A stretch of 64,000 nt of DNA from Nocardia brevicatena NBRC 12119 (GCF_000308495.1 NZ_BAFU01000037.1:1-64000); one strand, 5' to 3'; positions 26,250-35,353 are shown, counted from the first letter of the stretch. Notes: a model not told the origin generated them from the letters alone. Program-made: numbers and translations.

Positions 26250-26794
26250 CAGCAGGAAACTGCACGCTGCATCCGCCCTGCCCCGAGTCCGGTAGGGCTG
26301 TTCGGTCTCGGGCATGGCGTAGCGGACGACGCAGCGGCATCGGGCCGGGCAGACGAGGGCAGCGTTCTTCGCGAGCTTCGACGGTCACCGATCAGGCATC
26401 GGCGGCCGGCACCCGCACCTGCGAAGAGGCATGTGTTCGGCCCTGTCCTTATCAGCGGTCCGTCGAGGCCACCGGCGCCCGGCGACACCACCCCCGGATC
26501 GTGCGTTCGACAGAGGCGAGAAGTCATCCCGGGCCCGGTGGCCGAGACCCGGTTACGGCCTGCGAAAAAGGTAACGGGGGCTCGGGACGGGAAGTCGTAC
26601 GGAGAGGCCGAGGTGTGCCCGGAGGCGGGCCGGGGTGGAAATCGTGCCTCGAGGTAAGAACTCGTGAGGTGTGCCGGTCTTGTGCAGGCAGAGGGCCTCG
26701 ATGGGTGAGGGTGTCTTGCGGGGAAGACGCGGGTTACGCACCGGGCGAAGGCTCCTCGTGGTGGTGGATGTAGGGCGTCTCGTAGGCTCGGGAT
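26250..26794. other. Long intergenic region with no gene seen
   Basis: The 545 bases show only overlapping shadow frames on both strands with no recognisable motif. GC content stays high through most of it. No tRNA, long hairpin or direct repeat was noticed. Confidence 0.3.
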
Positions 26795-27604
26795 GTGCGT
26801 GCACTCGAGAGGATCCAGGACTGGCCGGTTCGGCATGCCGCGGCCGGTGTGGTCGGTTGGGACGAGTCGGCGACCGTCGGTGACGTCGACCGTGTCTTCC
26901 CGCTGGCGTCGGTGACCAAACCGTTGGCGGCCTACGCGGCGCTGGTCGCGGTCGAGGAAGGCGCGATCGAGCTCGACCAGCCCGCGGGGCCGCCCGGTTC
27001 CACCGTGCGCCATCTGCTCGCCCATACCTCCGGGCTCGCCTTCGATACCACCGATGTCATGGCCGCACCCGGTGTGCGACGCATCTACTCCAGCGCCGGG
27101 TTCGAGGTGCTGGCCGATTTCGTCGCCGAGCAGACGGGTATCGCCTTCGACGAATATCTGCGGCAGGCCGTATTCGAACCGCTCGGGATGTCGTCGTCGG
27201 TGCTGGTCGGCTCGGCCGGGCACGCGGCCCGCTCCACCGTCGCCGATCTGCTGCGCTTCGCCGCCGAGCTTCTCGATCCCCACCTGGTATCGGCGCGGAC
27301 CCATACCGAGGCCACCACCGTCCAGTTCCCCGGCAGCAACGGGGTCCTGCCCGGTTTCGGGTCGCAACGACCCAATGACTGGGGACTCGGTTTCGAGATC
27401 CGCGACGGTAAGTCGCCGCACTGGACCGGGTCCGCCAATTCGCCTCGAACATACGGACATTTCGGGCAATCGGGCACGTTCCTGTGGGTCGATCCGGAGA
27501 TCCGGGTGGCCTGTGTCGCCTTGAGTGACGAGAATTTCGGCGACTGGGCGCGGCGGGAGTGGCCGCCGTTCAGCGATGCGGTCGTTGCCGAAACAACACG
27601 TTGA
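26795..27604 (+). CDS. Serine hydrolase (class C beta-lactamase family)
   Basis: This 269-residue protein has the SxxK motif in FPLASVTKPLAAYA (residues ~36-49), which holds the nucleophile, a DQPAGPPGSTVRHLLAHTSG segment typical of esterase EstB/penicillin-binding-protein-like hydrolases, a Tyr motif in RRIYSSAGFEVLAD (usually YSN-x-G-Y; here YSSAGF, so the Asn is replaced by Ser) and a C-terminal HFGQSGTFLWVDPE corresponding to the HxG motif. No signal peptide is present, so it is likely cytoplasmic, acting on esters or amides rather than conferring beta-lactam resistance. The GTG at 26795 is used because the first strand begins immediately. Confidence 0.85.
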   Translation: MRALERIQDWPVRHAAAGVVGWDESATVGDVDRVFPLASVTKPLAAYAALVAVEEGAIELDQPAGPPGSTVRHLLAHTSGLAFDTTDVMAAPGVRRIYSSAGFEVLADFVAEQTGIAFDEYLRQAVFEPLGMSSSVLVGSAGHAARSTVADLLRFAAELLDPHLVSARTHTEATTVQFPGSNGVLPGFGSQRPNDWGLGFEIRDGKSPHWTGSANSPRTYGHFGQSGTFLWVDPEIRVACVALSDENFGDWARREWPPFSDAVVAETTR

Positions 27605-27718
27605 CGCGACACGGCAGACGAGTAACACGTGTAACACCGGACACTCGAGTACACTCGGGCAACGCCCCCTGTCGACGAGCCGTTGGGGAAGACGTTACTC
27701 GTCGAATCGGAGGTGTAG

Positions 27719-28255
27719 GTGGTGCTCGGATCGAGTCAGTTCGCGGATGCGACGGCGGGTGTGGTCTACATCCATTCGTCGCCTGCCGCGCTGTGCCCGC
27801 ATATCGAGTGGGCCCTGGCCGCCGCTCTCGGCACCCCCGCCAAGCTGCGGTGGACCGCTCAGCCCGCCGCCGCCGGCCAACTCCGGGCAACCAGCGACTG
27901 GATCGGCCCCGTCGGGACGGCCTCCCGGATCGCGCAGGCGTTACGCTCCTGGCCCGTCCTGCGTTTCGAGGTCACCGAGGACCCCAGTGACGGCGTCGAC
28001 GGTGAACGTTACAGCTTCGTTCCCGCCCTGGGGCTCTGGCACGGTTCCATGAGCGCCAACGGCGATGTCATGATCGGTGAGATGCGTTTGCGCGCCATGC
28101 TGCGCGCGGCGCGGGAGCTCGACAAATACTCCGGATACGATCTCGACGCCGAAATCGACCGGGCACTCGGTACCCCGTGGGACGAGGATCTGGAGATGTA
28201 CCGCACGGGGGGTGAGGGTGCCGAGGTCACCTGGTTGCGCCGGGATGTGGGGTAG
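27719..28255 (+). CDS. DUF3145 domain protein
   Basis: This 178-residue protein matches the DUF3145 family that is confined to actinobacteria. Characteristic segments are GVVYIHSSPAALCPHIEWAL, LRATSDWIGPVGTASRIAQA, LRFEVTEDPSDGVDGERYSF, and GLWHGSMSANGDVMIGEMRL. The C-terminus AEIDRALGTPWDEDLEMYR is also conserved. No enzymatic motif is evident and the function is unknown. The GTG start follows GGAGG with eight to nine bases of spacing. The family is nearly universal in mycolata, so this is a core gene. Confidence 0.92.
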   Translation: MVLGSSQFADATAGVVYIHSSPAALCPHIEWALAAALGTPAKLRWTAQPAAAGQLRATSDWIGPVGTASRIAQALRSWPVLRFEVTEDPSDGVDGERYSFVPALGLWHGSMSANGDVMIGEMRLRAMLRAARELDKYSGYDLDAEIDRALGTPWDEDLEMYRTGGEGAEVTWLRRDVG

Positions 28256-28378
28256 AAGCCGATCGATCCGGCGTGCCGGCGAGGGCGGTCACCTAGCGGT
28301 GCTATTAGCCGAACAACCGATAAACCAAGCGGTTCCGCTCGGATCCGCTCCGTGCCGAGCGGTGGCCGGACGAACCGG

Positions 28379-29389
28379 TCATATGGTGTCCGGTGTGGTC
28401 TCCCAGCCGCCGAATCGGGCGATTGCCCGGAGAATGGCCGACCGCATGGTCGGACTGCCGGTGTGCCCGGAGTCCTCGACCACCACCAACTCCGCTTCCG
28501 GCCAGGCCCGAGCGAGCTCCCACGCGGTGCGCAGCGGGGCGGAGAGGTCGAGTTTGCCGTGGATGAGCACGCCGGGGATACCGGCCAGCCGATGCGCGTC
28601 ACGGAGCAGCTGTCCATCGTCCAGCCAGGCGGCGCGCGCGAAATAGTGGGTGCATATCCGGACGAACGCCATCATCGCCGCATCCGGTTTGGTGCTGTAT
28701 TGACCGGGGGTGCCGAGGGTTTCGTGCGCGATAACCGCATCCTCCCACCGACACCACTCACGCGCCGCCCGCTCGCGCACGTGGGGATCGGGGCTTTCCA
28801 CCAGCTGCCGATATGCCTCGACCAGGTCGCCGTCCCGCCACTGCGCGGGCACCCCCGTACGAAACCGCTCCCATTCCTCGGGTAGCAGCCGTCCCACGCC
28901 CCGGTAGAGCCAGTCGATCTCCTCGGGCCGGGTCATCGTGACACCCACCAGCACGATCCCGGTGACCCGCTCCGGGTGGCGTTGAGCGTAGGCCAGGATC
29001 AGCGTGGACCCCCAGGAGCCACCGTAGAGCAGCCAGCGCTCGACTCCCAGGTGTTCGCGCAGCCGTTCCATATCCGAGAGCAGATGCTCGGTGGTGTTGT
29101 GGACCATGTCGACCATCGGGTCGGACGCGTGCGGCTCGCTCTCGCCGCAGCCGCGCTGATCGAAGAGCACGATGCGGAACACACCCGGATCGAACGATTT
29201 CCGCGCGCCGCGCCGCCCGCCGCCACCCGGCCCCCCGTGCACCACCAGTGCCGGTATGCCGTGCGGGTTGCCGCTGGTCTCCCAGTAGATGCGGTTACCG
29301 TCGCCGACGTCGAGCAGACCGTGATCGTAGGGGTCGATATCCGGAAAGGGCTCGAGCGGTTTCCGCTCGGTAGGTAGGGCCACAACCAC
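28379..29389 (-). CDS. pip: Proline iminopeptidase
   Basis: This alpha/beta hydrolase of the S33 family cleaves N-terminal proline from peptides. It has the opening EPFPDIDPYDHGLLDVGDGN, oxyanion motif HGGPGGGG, IVLFDQRGCGES, nucleophile elbow LYGGSWGSTLILAYAQRHPE, catalytic Asp in IHGKLDLSAPLRTAWEL and His in DSGHTGS. The length of about 336 residues from the GTG at 29389 is close to the family norm (~315-320). The frame is open to 29527 but the extension has no homology or ribosome-binding site. It converges with the DUF3145 gene. Confidence 0.9.
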   Translation of the reverse strand: MVVALPTERKPLEPFPDIDPYDHGLLDVGDGNRIYWETSGNPHGIPALVVHGGPGGGGRRGARKSFDPGVFRIVLFDQRGCGESEPHASDPMVDMVHNTTEHLLSDMERLREHLGVERWLLYGGSWGSTLILAYAQRHPERVTGIVLVGVTMTRPEEIDWLYRGVGRLLPEEWERFRTGVPAQWRDGDLVEAYRQLVESPDPHVRERAAREWCRWEDAVIAHETLGTPGQYSTKPDAAMMAFVRICTHYFARAAWLDDGQLLRDAHRLAGIPGVLIHGKLDLSAPLRTAWELARAWPEAELVVVEDSGHTGSPTMRSAILRAIARFGGWETTPDTI

Positions 29390-29860
29390 CCAGGCTAACG
29401 GTGCCGAGGTGACGATGGGATATGCGGCGACACGCCCGCCTTCGCCGATGCGACGAGAACGAAGGCCCTTGTCGGTCCATTCGTGCCGTGATGGCCTACG
29501 CGCCTGGATACCGTCGAGGCCGTCCACGAACCAGTTCCTCTCACTCGCCGGCGCGGTCCTCGGTTACCCGGATGGTCACGGCTTGCGGGCGACGGCGCCC
29601 CAGCAGTTCACCTGTGCATCGTGCCACGACGGAGGTCGGATGCCAGTACCCGTCGAGGGCCGTGACGGTAAACAAGCCCAGCTCGCGGCGGCACCGATGC
29701 GGACCATGACCACAAGGTAAGAAACTGGGCTCCCGATTCCGTACTACGGCAACGGCACCCCGCGCAGCACCAAGGGCCCGCACGGAACAGCCACCACTCG
29801 CAACGGTGGGCCATAGTGGTACCACTGTGTACAACACCGCCAAACCAGCCGAGATCCCTT
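29390..29860. other. Intergenic region with 12-bp palindrome, no gene seen
   Basis: No convincing gene is visible between the proline iminopeptidase start and the methyltransferase remnant. AGTGGTACCACT, a perfect 12-bp palindrome, lies at about 29814-29825. This is the left boundary zone of the decayed island. Confidence 0.3.
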
Positions 29861-30058
29861 GAATACCGTAGCGGCGGCCGGAAACTACCACAGTCTGGTC
29901 AGCCGGGTCGCGGGAAGACTGCGAGTTTCGGATGCCAGAGCCCTACGAGATCAAACAGGCCATGGCCTTCGACCGCGACTACATCATGGCCGGCAACCGC
30001 CGCGAACAAGTCCGCCTCGCCGGCAACGCCGTCACCCCGCCGGCGGCCCGGGACTGGA
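29861..30058 (+). pseudogene. C5-cytosine DNA methyltransferase, C-terminal fragment
   Basis: Two frames carry the tail of a Dcm-type methyltransferase in order. First NTVAAAGNYHSLVS (the target-recognition-side segment usually written RT...NxHSLV), then, one base off near 29900, REDCEFRMPEPYEIKQAMAF followed by DRDYIMAGNRREQVRLAGNA and VTPPAARD, which is motif IX/X of C5 methyltransferases. The catalytic PCQ and ENV motifs are absent from the window. The coding ends abruptly at AARD and fuses into unrelated DNA, so this is a truncated phage- or R-M-derived remnant. Confidence 0.7.
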
Positions 30059-30302
30059 TGAGGCGGCCGTCCCCGTGGCGTATATGGAAGTTGTTCGCGA
30101 TGTCGACCAGTGCGCCGCTGTCCTTCTTCGTCATGTGGTCCGTGATCACGTTGTGCCGGCGCTGTGCCAGGACTCGGCTCAACATCGCGAGTGCAGCCTG
30201 TTTCTGTTGTCGGCCCGCGTTTCGGGCGCGGAACATCGCGATGGCGTCGAGGACTTCGTTTGCTTCGTCGTCGCGAACTTTGCGCTGTACAAGGGCGTGC
30301 AA
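29979..30302 (-). CDS. Possible small protein or remnant, unknown family
   Basis: A reverse frame opening just after a stop at 30321 reads RRTDLLHALVQRKVRDDEAN then VLDAIAMFRARNAGRQQKQA and MTKKDSGALVDIANNFHIRH. The composition is charged and helical, unlike a random shadow frame, but the last quarter is antisense to the methyltransferase fragment, so the original gene is probably truncated there. The neighbouring frame upstream (TLSDTQTTIGYAQLPVRE) could be its N-terminus across a frameshift. The family is not recognised. Confidence 0.25.
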   Translation of the reverse strand: MHALVQRKVRDDEANEVLDAIAMFRARNAGRQQKQAALAMLSRVLAQRRHNVITDHMTKKDSGALVDIANNFHIRHGDGRLIQSRAAGGVTALPARRTCSRRLPAMM

Positions 30303-30499
30303 GAGGTCGGTTCGTCTCTCTCACCGGCAGTTGGGCATAACCGATCGTGGTCTGGGTATCACTGAGGGTGGTCGTGGTCGGCCGTCGCCACCGTCCAGGC
30401 TCACCCAGGCACGGCCGACCACACCGGCGGCGTCGACGCAGCTGCACCCCTATTGGACGACGCCGCAGCCGGTCCGGTCGCCGGCACCGCAGCGGCCGC

Positions 30500-30735
30500 A
30501 ATAGCCGCAGCAGCGGGGCGTGGATCGAGGCCCGGCAGCGGCATCTGGCCGAGGAAATCGCCAAGGATCACCGCGCTATCGCCGAACGCGACGCTCTGCA
30601 GGCCAAGGTCCAGGATCTCGGTGCCCGCTACACCGACACGCAGCGCCGGTACCGGCGGATCGCCGAGGATCTCGCCTCCCGAGGTAGCGCACCTGGAGGA
30701 CTGCACAGTGGCCCGGATGGTGCGCTGGATCGGGG
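30500..30735 (+). pseudogene. Possible coiled-coil gene fragment
   Basis: One + frame reads AWIEARQRHLAEEIAKDHRA then IAERDALQAKVQDLGARYTD and QRRYRRIAEDLASR, a strongly charged heptad-like helix of about 60 residues of the type seen in phage, conjugation or replication accessory proteins. The start of the gene is not found (upstream frames are arginine-rich shadow sequence), and the end runs antisense into the tail of the broken HTH regulator. Treated as a low-confidence remnant at a junction of rearranged DNA. Confidence 0.22.
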
Positions 30736-30739
30736 GGAC

Positions 30740-31883
30740 AATCGGTGGTGTTCTGCGGCCTGGATCGCCTCGTTGAAGGCTGTGACTGCGGTGTCTGGCT
30801 GGTTGATGGCGGCCAGAACTTCCCCACGGTCACTCGCTCGATGATCCTCCATTGTGGGGCCGATGGCGTTCCGGTCACGGTGAGGTCGGCCAGTCGGCCG
30901 GCCTCCATGGCCCGGCCGGTGCCGAGTAGCCCCCGGATTTCGATCTCACGCAGTGTGAACGGTTGGAACAGCAAGCCGCTGTGTGTATTCCGTTCCAGGA
31001 GGTGTTGGTAACGGCCCAACGCGGAGTCGAACGCTTCGCCGTCTCCGAGTTCGCCGGTGGCCCCGCACAAGAACGTCAGGGTAGCTCCCTGGTCGGTGGG
31101 GGTGTAGGACATGGCCAACGACTGTTCCAACCGTGCGATGGCCGCGCCGATGTGGCCGGCCTTGTGGAGCTCGTTGCCGTGCATACGTAGGGTGTGAGCG
31201 TGGAATGCTGGATCGTCGAGGTGAGTCGCGATCTTTACCGCCTGCCCGGTCCAGCGTGCAGCCGACGCGAGACGTTCCTCCGGCAGTACGGTGCCCAGTG
31301 AGACGCTCAGCGCTACCCTGGCTTGTGCCAGGAGGATAAGGCTATCCCGCTCCATATGACCCTCCGCGGCCCTGGCTTCGAGTCGGGCCACCAGCGGCCA
31401 CAGTTCGTTGACCGCTTCGACGGCGTGCCCGGACTGGCGGGCGATTTCGGCCAGGCGCACGGTGCTGTCTCCGGACTGGAGCATGGTCCGGAACTCGGCA
31501 TCATCCACGCCGGTGACACCCAGAATGTGCGGCGGCAGGCCGAGCCGCCCGGCGATATGGCGGCGGGAGGCTATGTCACCGATTGCCCGGCGCCCGGTCT
31601 CGATCATCGACACGTAAGACTTGTCGTAGCCGAGCACATCCGCCAGCGCGGCCTAGTTCATGCCGTTTATGCGACGGTAGGCGCGAAGGATGGTCGGTAG
31701 GTCGCGAGTGGCGATGGCGGTCGCGGCCTCCGAGGTCGCCCACAACCACATTGCGGAGACCATCGGCGCGGCGCGCACCGGTGCCGGGCTCAGGCTGATG
31801 TTGGCGGCGCAGGTGGGGCACACAGGCTCGGCCGTATATCGGCTGACGATCACGCCGCACGCCTGGAACCTGTCGCCGTTCAT
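30740..31883 (-). pseudogene. HTH/TPR transcriptional regulator with nonsense codon and frameshift
   Basis: From an ATG at 31883 behind AGGGGA the frame encodes an N-terminal CGV...CPTC zinc-finger-like part and an HTH. It is stopped by TAG at 31653-31655 in the middle of the HTH, where homologous proteins read (N)QAALADVLGYDKSYVSMIE; a CAG-to-TAG change explains it. Beyond the stop the frame continues intact for ~270 codons with TPR-like helices (LAEIARQSGHAVEAVNELWP, FHAHTLRMHGNELHKAGHIG, RYQHLLERNTHSGLLFQPFT). Near 30825 a one-base slip in a G run is needed to read VLAAINQPDTAVTAFNEAIQ. The 3' end is unclear. It starts 9 bp after the NUDIX gene's stop, so the two formed an operon. Confidence 0.75.
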
Positions 31884-31891
31884 GCCGTCCC

Positions 31892-32320
31892 CTAGATGCT
31901 TTCGGCCGCTCGCAGCTGAGCGAACCACGTCATGATGGAACGCTTGTAGCCGTCCGGCATGTTCAACTCGGCAATATCGTCCTCACCGAACAGCCCGACT
32001 TCCTTGTGCTCGTGGGACAGCACGGGATCAGCGTCAGTATCCGGGTAGCAGCCGTAGGTCACGATGAACACGTGCTTTTCGGCTTCGTTGATGTAGTACA
32101 CCCAGGAGTCCAGTATCGGACCAGTGGTCACCGGCCACTGGGTTTCCTCGGTGATCTCCCGGGCCACACACTCTTCGGGGGTTTCATCGGGCTCGATTCT
32201 GCCGCCTGGCAACTCTCATTCCTCGCGTTCGTTCTTCAGCAGCAGCGCCCGGTCGTTGCGGACGACGACGCCTTTGATCGAGATCGAGTACATGTGCGGT
32301 ACATGACCGGAGGCAGTCAT
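31892..32320 (-). pseudogene. NUDIX hydrolase with in-frame TGA
   Basis: Reading from an ATG at 32320 gives HMYSISIKGVVVRNDRALLL then KNERE-E, a TGA at 32216-32218, and ELPGGRIEPDETPEECVARE ITEET. The second part contains the full Nudix box (G-x5-E-x7-REI-x-EE), followed by YYINEAEKHVFIVTYGCYPD and GDD...MPDGYKRSIMTWF to the stop at 31892. The TGA stands exactly where Nudix proteins have Trp (ER-EWELPGG), so TGG-to-TGA is the likely change. The gene is otherwise intact at 142 codons. It lies just upstream of the equally broken HTH regulator. Confidence 0.75.
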
Positions 32321-32379
32321 GGTCGCGACGCTAACACCGTCGGAGGTTGATCGGTCGGGATGCTCGAACGTGAGTACCT

Positions 32380-32717
32380 CTACGCCCCGTCGACCTCGGC
32401 GGGTAGGCACCCGTTCGACCATCGGGCATAGGTATAGGCCGGGTTCACGGTGATGACATCGGCAATGGATACCAGGGTCCGTGGCACGATGCCGTCGAAA
32501 TGCTCGAGACCGGGAACGAACAACGCCTCGACCCCGGCCGACCGATCGCATGCGCCAGCTCGCCTATCGGGTCCTCGGTGAACTCGTCGAATACGATTGT
32601 CTTGCACAGGTCGTACCCGAACCGCTTGGCCAGACTATGTATCTGCGCTTCGTCCCACTGCTGATGAACGCCGGACTTGTCTTTCCGCAGATATCCAAGC
32701 GCCTTTGATCTAGTCAC
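32380..32717 (-). pseudogene. Degenerate serine-recombinase-like small protein, frameshifted
   Basis: Beginning at GTG 32717 behind GGGAG, the frame reads TRSKALGYLRKDKSGVHQQW then SLAKRFGYDLCKTIVFDEFT and PIGELAHAIGR. A slip near 32545 is then needed to continue GVEALFVPGLEHFDGIVPRT LVSIADVITVNPAYTYARW. The layout follows the resolvase N-terminal fold (A.GYxR...; GY.L...; ...vpsleHld), but the catalytic serine position (YxRxS) is occupied by KDK, so it would not be a recombinase even if repaired. A clear intact paralogue lies at 36413-36754. Confidence 0.55.
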
Positions 32718-32782
32718 GTGATTCTCCCTGTCATTCCCCTGCTATTGGCCGGCGGTATCTAGAAATCCCCAAATAGTTCGGG

Positions 32783-32953
32783 CTACGGGCGTTCCCTCAG
32801 GCCCTCGGCGATGCGCTCCAGAAGTTCCACGTCGTTGCACGCATCGGCATCCACGCGGGTTCCGATGAGTTCCCATATACCCAGCGCGGTCACGATCGCT
32901 TGCGAGCGCATCGATACCCGGACCGGCAACGGTGGTTGCTCGGTGTAGCTCAT
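32783..32953 (-). CDS. Small hypothetical protein, 56 residues
   Basis: The reverse strand encodes MSYTEQPPLPVRVSMRSQAI then VTALGIWELIGTRVDADACN and DVELLERIAEGLRERP. The ATG at 32953 follows AGGGGAC with six-base spacing. The end sits 66 bp before the start of the recombinase-like remnant on the same strand, so both may have been co-transcribed. The predicted helices and the acidic end suggest a small soluble regulator or partner protein. No family is recognised. Confidence 0.55.
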   Translation of the reverse strand: MSYTEQPPLPVRVSMRSQAIVTALGIWELIGTRVDADACNDVELLERIAEGLRERP

Positions 32954-33087
32954 GGTGTCCCCTGTCGTCGTCCCCTACTGCTGGAAGGCACTCGGCGCCG
33001 GGGCAGTCGGATCAACCCGGCGCCGAGTGCTACCTCGACGCTATGGAGGGATAACGGGGTTCCCTTGTCCTAGAAGGACAGATGGGT

Positions 33088-34320
33088 TCAGTTCGTTCGC
33101 GGGCCGAGCTCGGGCGCGATGCCCAAGCGCCAGGCCAGTCCGCGCAGTTCACGGCCGCCCGCGTCTCGACGCGCCGACCGCAGCCGATCGGCTATCGCCT
33201 CCCGAACGAAGAAGTCGCTGCGGACCCGTTGTGGTGTCAAGTGTTCCGCCTGCAGCAACAGCGAGATCCCTCGGTCGCTGTATCGAGGCTCCATCAGCAG
33301 CGCACGCCCGGCTTCGGTGTAGAAGCTGGCGCGCCGTACCGGGCTGGGAATGGCGTCCACGGGCACATCCGCCGCACGCTCTACCGCCTGCACACCGTCG
33401 CCGAGTTCGAGCCCGATCGAAGCCCGCCAGAGTGCGACATTGATCCGACCGAACCAGACACCGCCGAACCCGCCCACGTCGCCGGTCATCCGGTCGGCAA
33501 TGGCCGCTGCCTCACCCAAGTGCGTCTCGGCCGTCGCGCGGTCGGATTGGACAGCCGCGGCAAGGGCCGCATTCAAGTGCAGCATCCCATAGCACTGGAT
33601 GACGTTCTGGTCGTCCAGATGCCCGGTCAACCGGTCGGCCATCTCCACCGACCGCTGATACTGCTGCGTGCGGGAGACCTGCCCGACCGAGTGACCGCGC
33701 AGCCACACCGCGAATCCGAGCCACAACGGCGAATCCAACTCCTCAGCGCACTGCCGCGCCGCCTTCACAGCCAGCAGCGGCAAACCGCGACCGGCCAAGC
33801 TCTTGGTCGTCCATGCTGTGGACTGGTAGCACACGATCAGCGCCAGGAGTACCTCGTCCCGCAACTGCGGGTATGTCAGATACGCGGCGTGCAACTCCCC
33901 CAACAGACGCGGCGTGAGAGCGCCTTGAGCGGCGTAGTCGGCCGCCTGCGTGCGGTCCTGCAGCTGCTTCAAGTCGGCTTCGATCTCCGGCCACGATCGC
34001 ACCGGGACGCCCGGGTCTTCTCCGAGTTCGCAGACCTCGAGCGCATCTTCGAACGCGACCAACGTCGCATGCGCTTCAGGGGAAGGACCGTTGGTCATCT
34101 CCCATGGTCGACCCGTGAACTCCGAGGGCGCCACCCGCAACGCATGCGCTATCGCTTCCAAGGTGCGCCTGTTGGTCAGGGCTTGCTCACCACGTTCGAG
34201 ACGGCCCAGGTACCCAAACGACAGCCCCGCCAGCCCCGCCGCCGCCTCGAGACTCAGCCCGCGCCACGACCGGATCTCACGCAGCCGACGCCCTACCTCA
34301 TTGGGCGGGATATCTCCCAT
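33088..34320 (-). CDS. XRE-family regulator with TPR-like sensor domain
   Basis: This 410-residue protein has an N-terminal helix-turn-helix (NEVGRRLREIRSWRGLSLEA AAGLAGLSFGYLGRLERGEQ ALTNRRTLEAIAHALRV, residues ~7-65). The rest is a helical-repeat domain of the type that binds peptides or small ligands in actinobacterial regulators (for example YAAQGALTPRLLGELHAAYL, RLTGHLDDQNVIQCYGMLHL, ASFYTEAGRALLMEPRYSDR). The full length fits the family (~390-420). The ATG at 34320 is directly before the HTH. A long inverted repeat lies 38-111 bp upstream and may be its own operator. Confidence 0.85.
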   Translation of the reverse strand: MGDIPPNEVGRRLREIRSWRGLSLEAAAGLAGLSFGYLGRLERGEQALTNRRTLEAIAHALRVAPSEFTGRPWEMTNGPSPEAHATLVAFEDALEVCELGEDPGVPVRSWPEIEADLKQLQDRTQAADYAAQGALTPRLLGELHAAYLTYPQLRDEVLLALIVCYQSTAWTTKSLAGRGLPLLAVKAARQCAEELDSPLWLGFAVWLRGHSVGQVSRTQQYQRSVEMADRLTGHLDDQNVIQCYGMLHLNAALAAAVQSDRATAETHLGEAAAIADRMTGDVGGFGGVWFGRINVALWRASIGLELGDGVQAVERAADVPVDAIPSPVRRASFYTEAGRALLMEPRYSDRGISLLLQAEHLTPQRVRSDFFVREAIADRLRSARRDAGGRELRGLAWRLGIAPELGPRTN

Positions 34321-34358
34321 AATCCGAGGCTACGGCCCAGCAGACAGGACGTACAGGG

Positions 34359-34431
34359 TGAACCGTCGACTTATCTGGAGAGCAGCAATTCGTGGTCGGG
34401 GTCAGCTGCCATCAGATAAGTCGACGGTTCA
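34359..34431. promoter_or_regulatory. 19-bp perfect inverted repeat with 35-bp spacer upstream of XRE regulator
   Basis: TGAACCGTCGACTTATCTG at 34359-34377 is repeated as its exact reverse complement at 34413-34431. Each arm also contains the small palindrome GTCGAC. The pair spans the promoter region of the XRE/TPR gene and the end of the convergent-facing XRE-DUF5753 operon. Two identical operators in opposite orientation, with centres 54 bp (about five helical turns) apart, would allow co-operative binding or looping by the XRE protein. Confidence 0.7.
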
Positions 34432-34474
34432 GTAAGACCCCCGCCCTATCCCAGAAGCACTACCCGACGAGGTT

Positions 34475-35353
34475 CTATACCGAGAAATGCTCGGGTGGGC
34501 AGACTTCGGTTGATCGAGGGCCGGCCGTACGCCGCTCCAGCGCTCGCCCGATGAGCGCTCGGGCGGCGTCGTTGTAGGCGGCCTGTTCGGCGAGCAGGGT
34601 GAAGGTCTTCTCGTGCAAGGCGATTTCGGACGGCCGGGTGATGGTCAGCTCGGCGCTGACGGTCTCGATGATCACCTGGGCGCGGTCGTAGATGACGAAG
34701 TTCGTCGCCGGGGCGCGGTACTCGGCGTCCAGCGGGAGCACGCCGAGCCGGACGTTCGGGCGGTCCAGTTCGCCGAGGAGGTGTTCGAGCTGCGCGGCCA
34801 TGACCGCGCTGTCACCGACCGTCCGGTGTAGCGCCGCCTCGCCGACGAGGATGTGGAAGCGGTGCCCGGCGCGCTGGAGGACGCCCTTGCGGGCCATCCG
34901 CATGGCCACGGCCTCGTCCAGGTCGTCACGGCCGCCGGTGATGGCGATGCAGGCGCGCAGGATCGCGCGGGCGTAGTCCTCGGTCTGCAACAGGCCGGGC
35001 ACGGTGTCGGGCTCGAACCAGCGGATGAGCCGGGTCTCGCCTTCGAGCTTGATCGACTGGCGCTGCCGGTGCGCGTGCCCGGCGGCTACGGTGCGCTGCC
35101 ACTGCAGGTACATCGCGCGCAGGTTGCGCAGGCTCGCTACCAGGTCATCCAGGACGTTGAGAGCGCCGCACGCCTCGCACCAGACGGCGAGGTCGGCTTC
35201 GGACGGCGCTTGCTTCCCGCGCTCGATGCGGCTGATCTTGCTGGAGTGCCAGCCGCATCGAGCGGCGAGATCGACGCCGGACAGGTGGGCGGCCCGGCGC
35301 AGCTCCCGAAGGCGTGCGCCGAGCGCGGCCCGTGCGTCATCGACAGCTCTCAC
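34475..35353 (-). CDS. XRE-family regulator with DUF5753 domain
   Basis: This 292-residue protein has an HTH at residues ~10-65 (LGARLRELRRAAHLSGVDLA ARCGWHSSKISRIERGKQAP) and a C-terminal DUF5753 domain with the signature stretch FEPDTVPGLLQTEDYARAIL, MARKGVLQRAGHRFHILVGE AALHRTVG, RPNVRLGVLPLDAEYRAPAT and a final ALHEKTFTLLAEQAAYND. This class is very common in streptomycetes and Nocardia, typically next to a small DUF397 or DUF6879 gene. The GTG start overlaps the DUF6879 stop by 4 bp (GTGA), so translation is coupled. Confidence 0.92.
   Translation of the reverse strand: MRAVDDARAALGARLRELRRAAHLSGVDLAARCGWHSSKISRIERGKQAPSEADLAVWCEACGALNVLDDLVASLRNLRAMYLQWQRTVAAGHAHRQRQSIKLEGETRLIRWFEPDTVPGLLQTEDYARAILRACIAITGGRDDLDEAVAMRMARKGVLQRAGHRFHILVGEAALHRTVGDSAVMAAQLEHLLGELDRPNVRLGVLPLDAEYRAPATNFVIYDRAQVIIETVSAELTITRPSEIALHEKTFTLLAEQAAYNDAARALIGRALERRTAGPRSTEVCPPEHFSV

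Noticed and set aside
32216-32218. TGA recoding as selenocysteine or Trp in the NUDIX gene
   Set aside because: No SECIS-like hairpin was seen, the adjacent gene has TAG, and no general recoding is known in this group; ordinary nonsense mutation is simpler.
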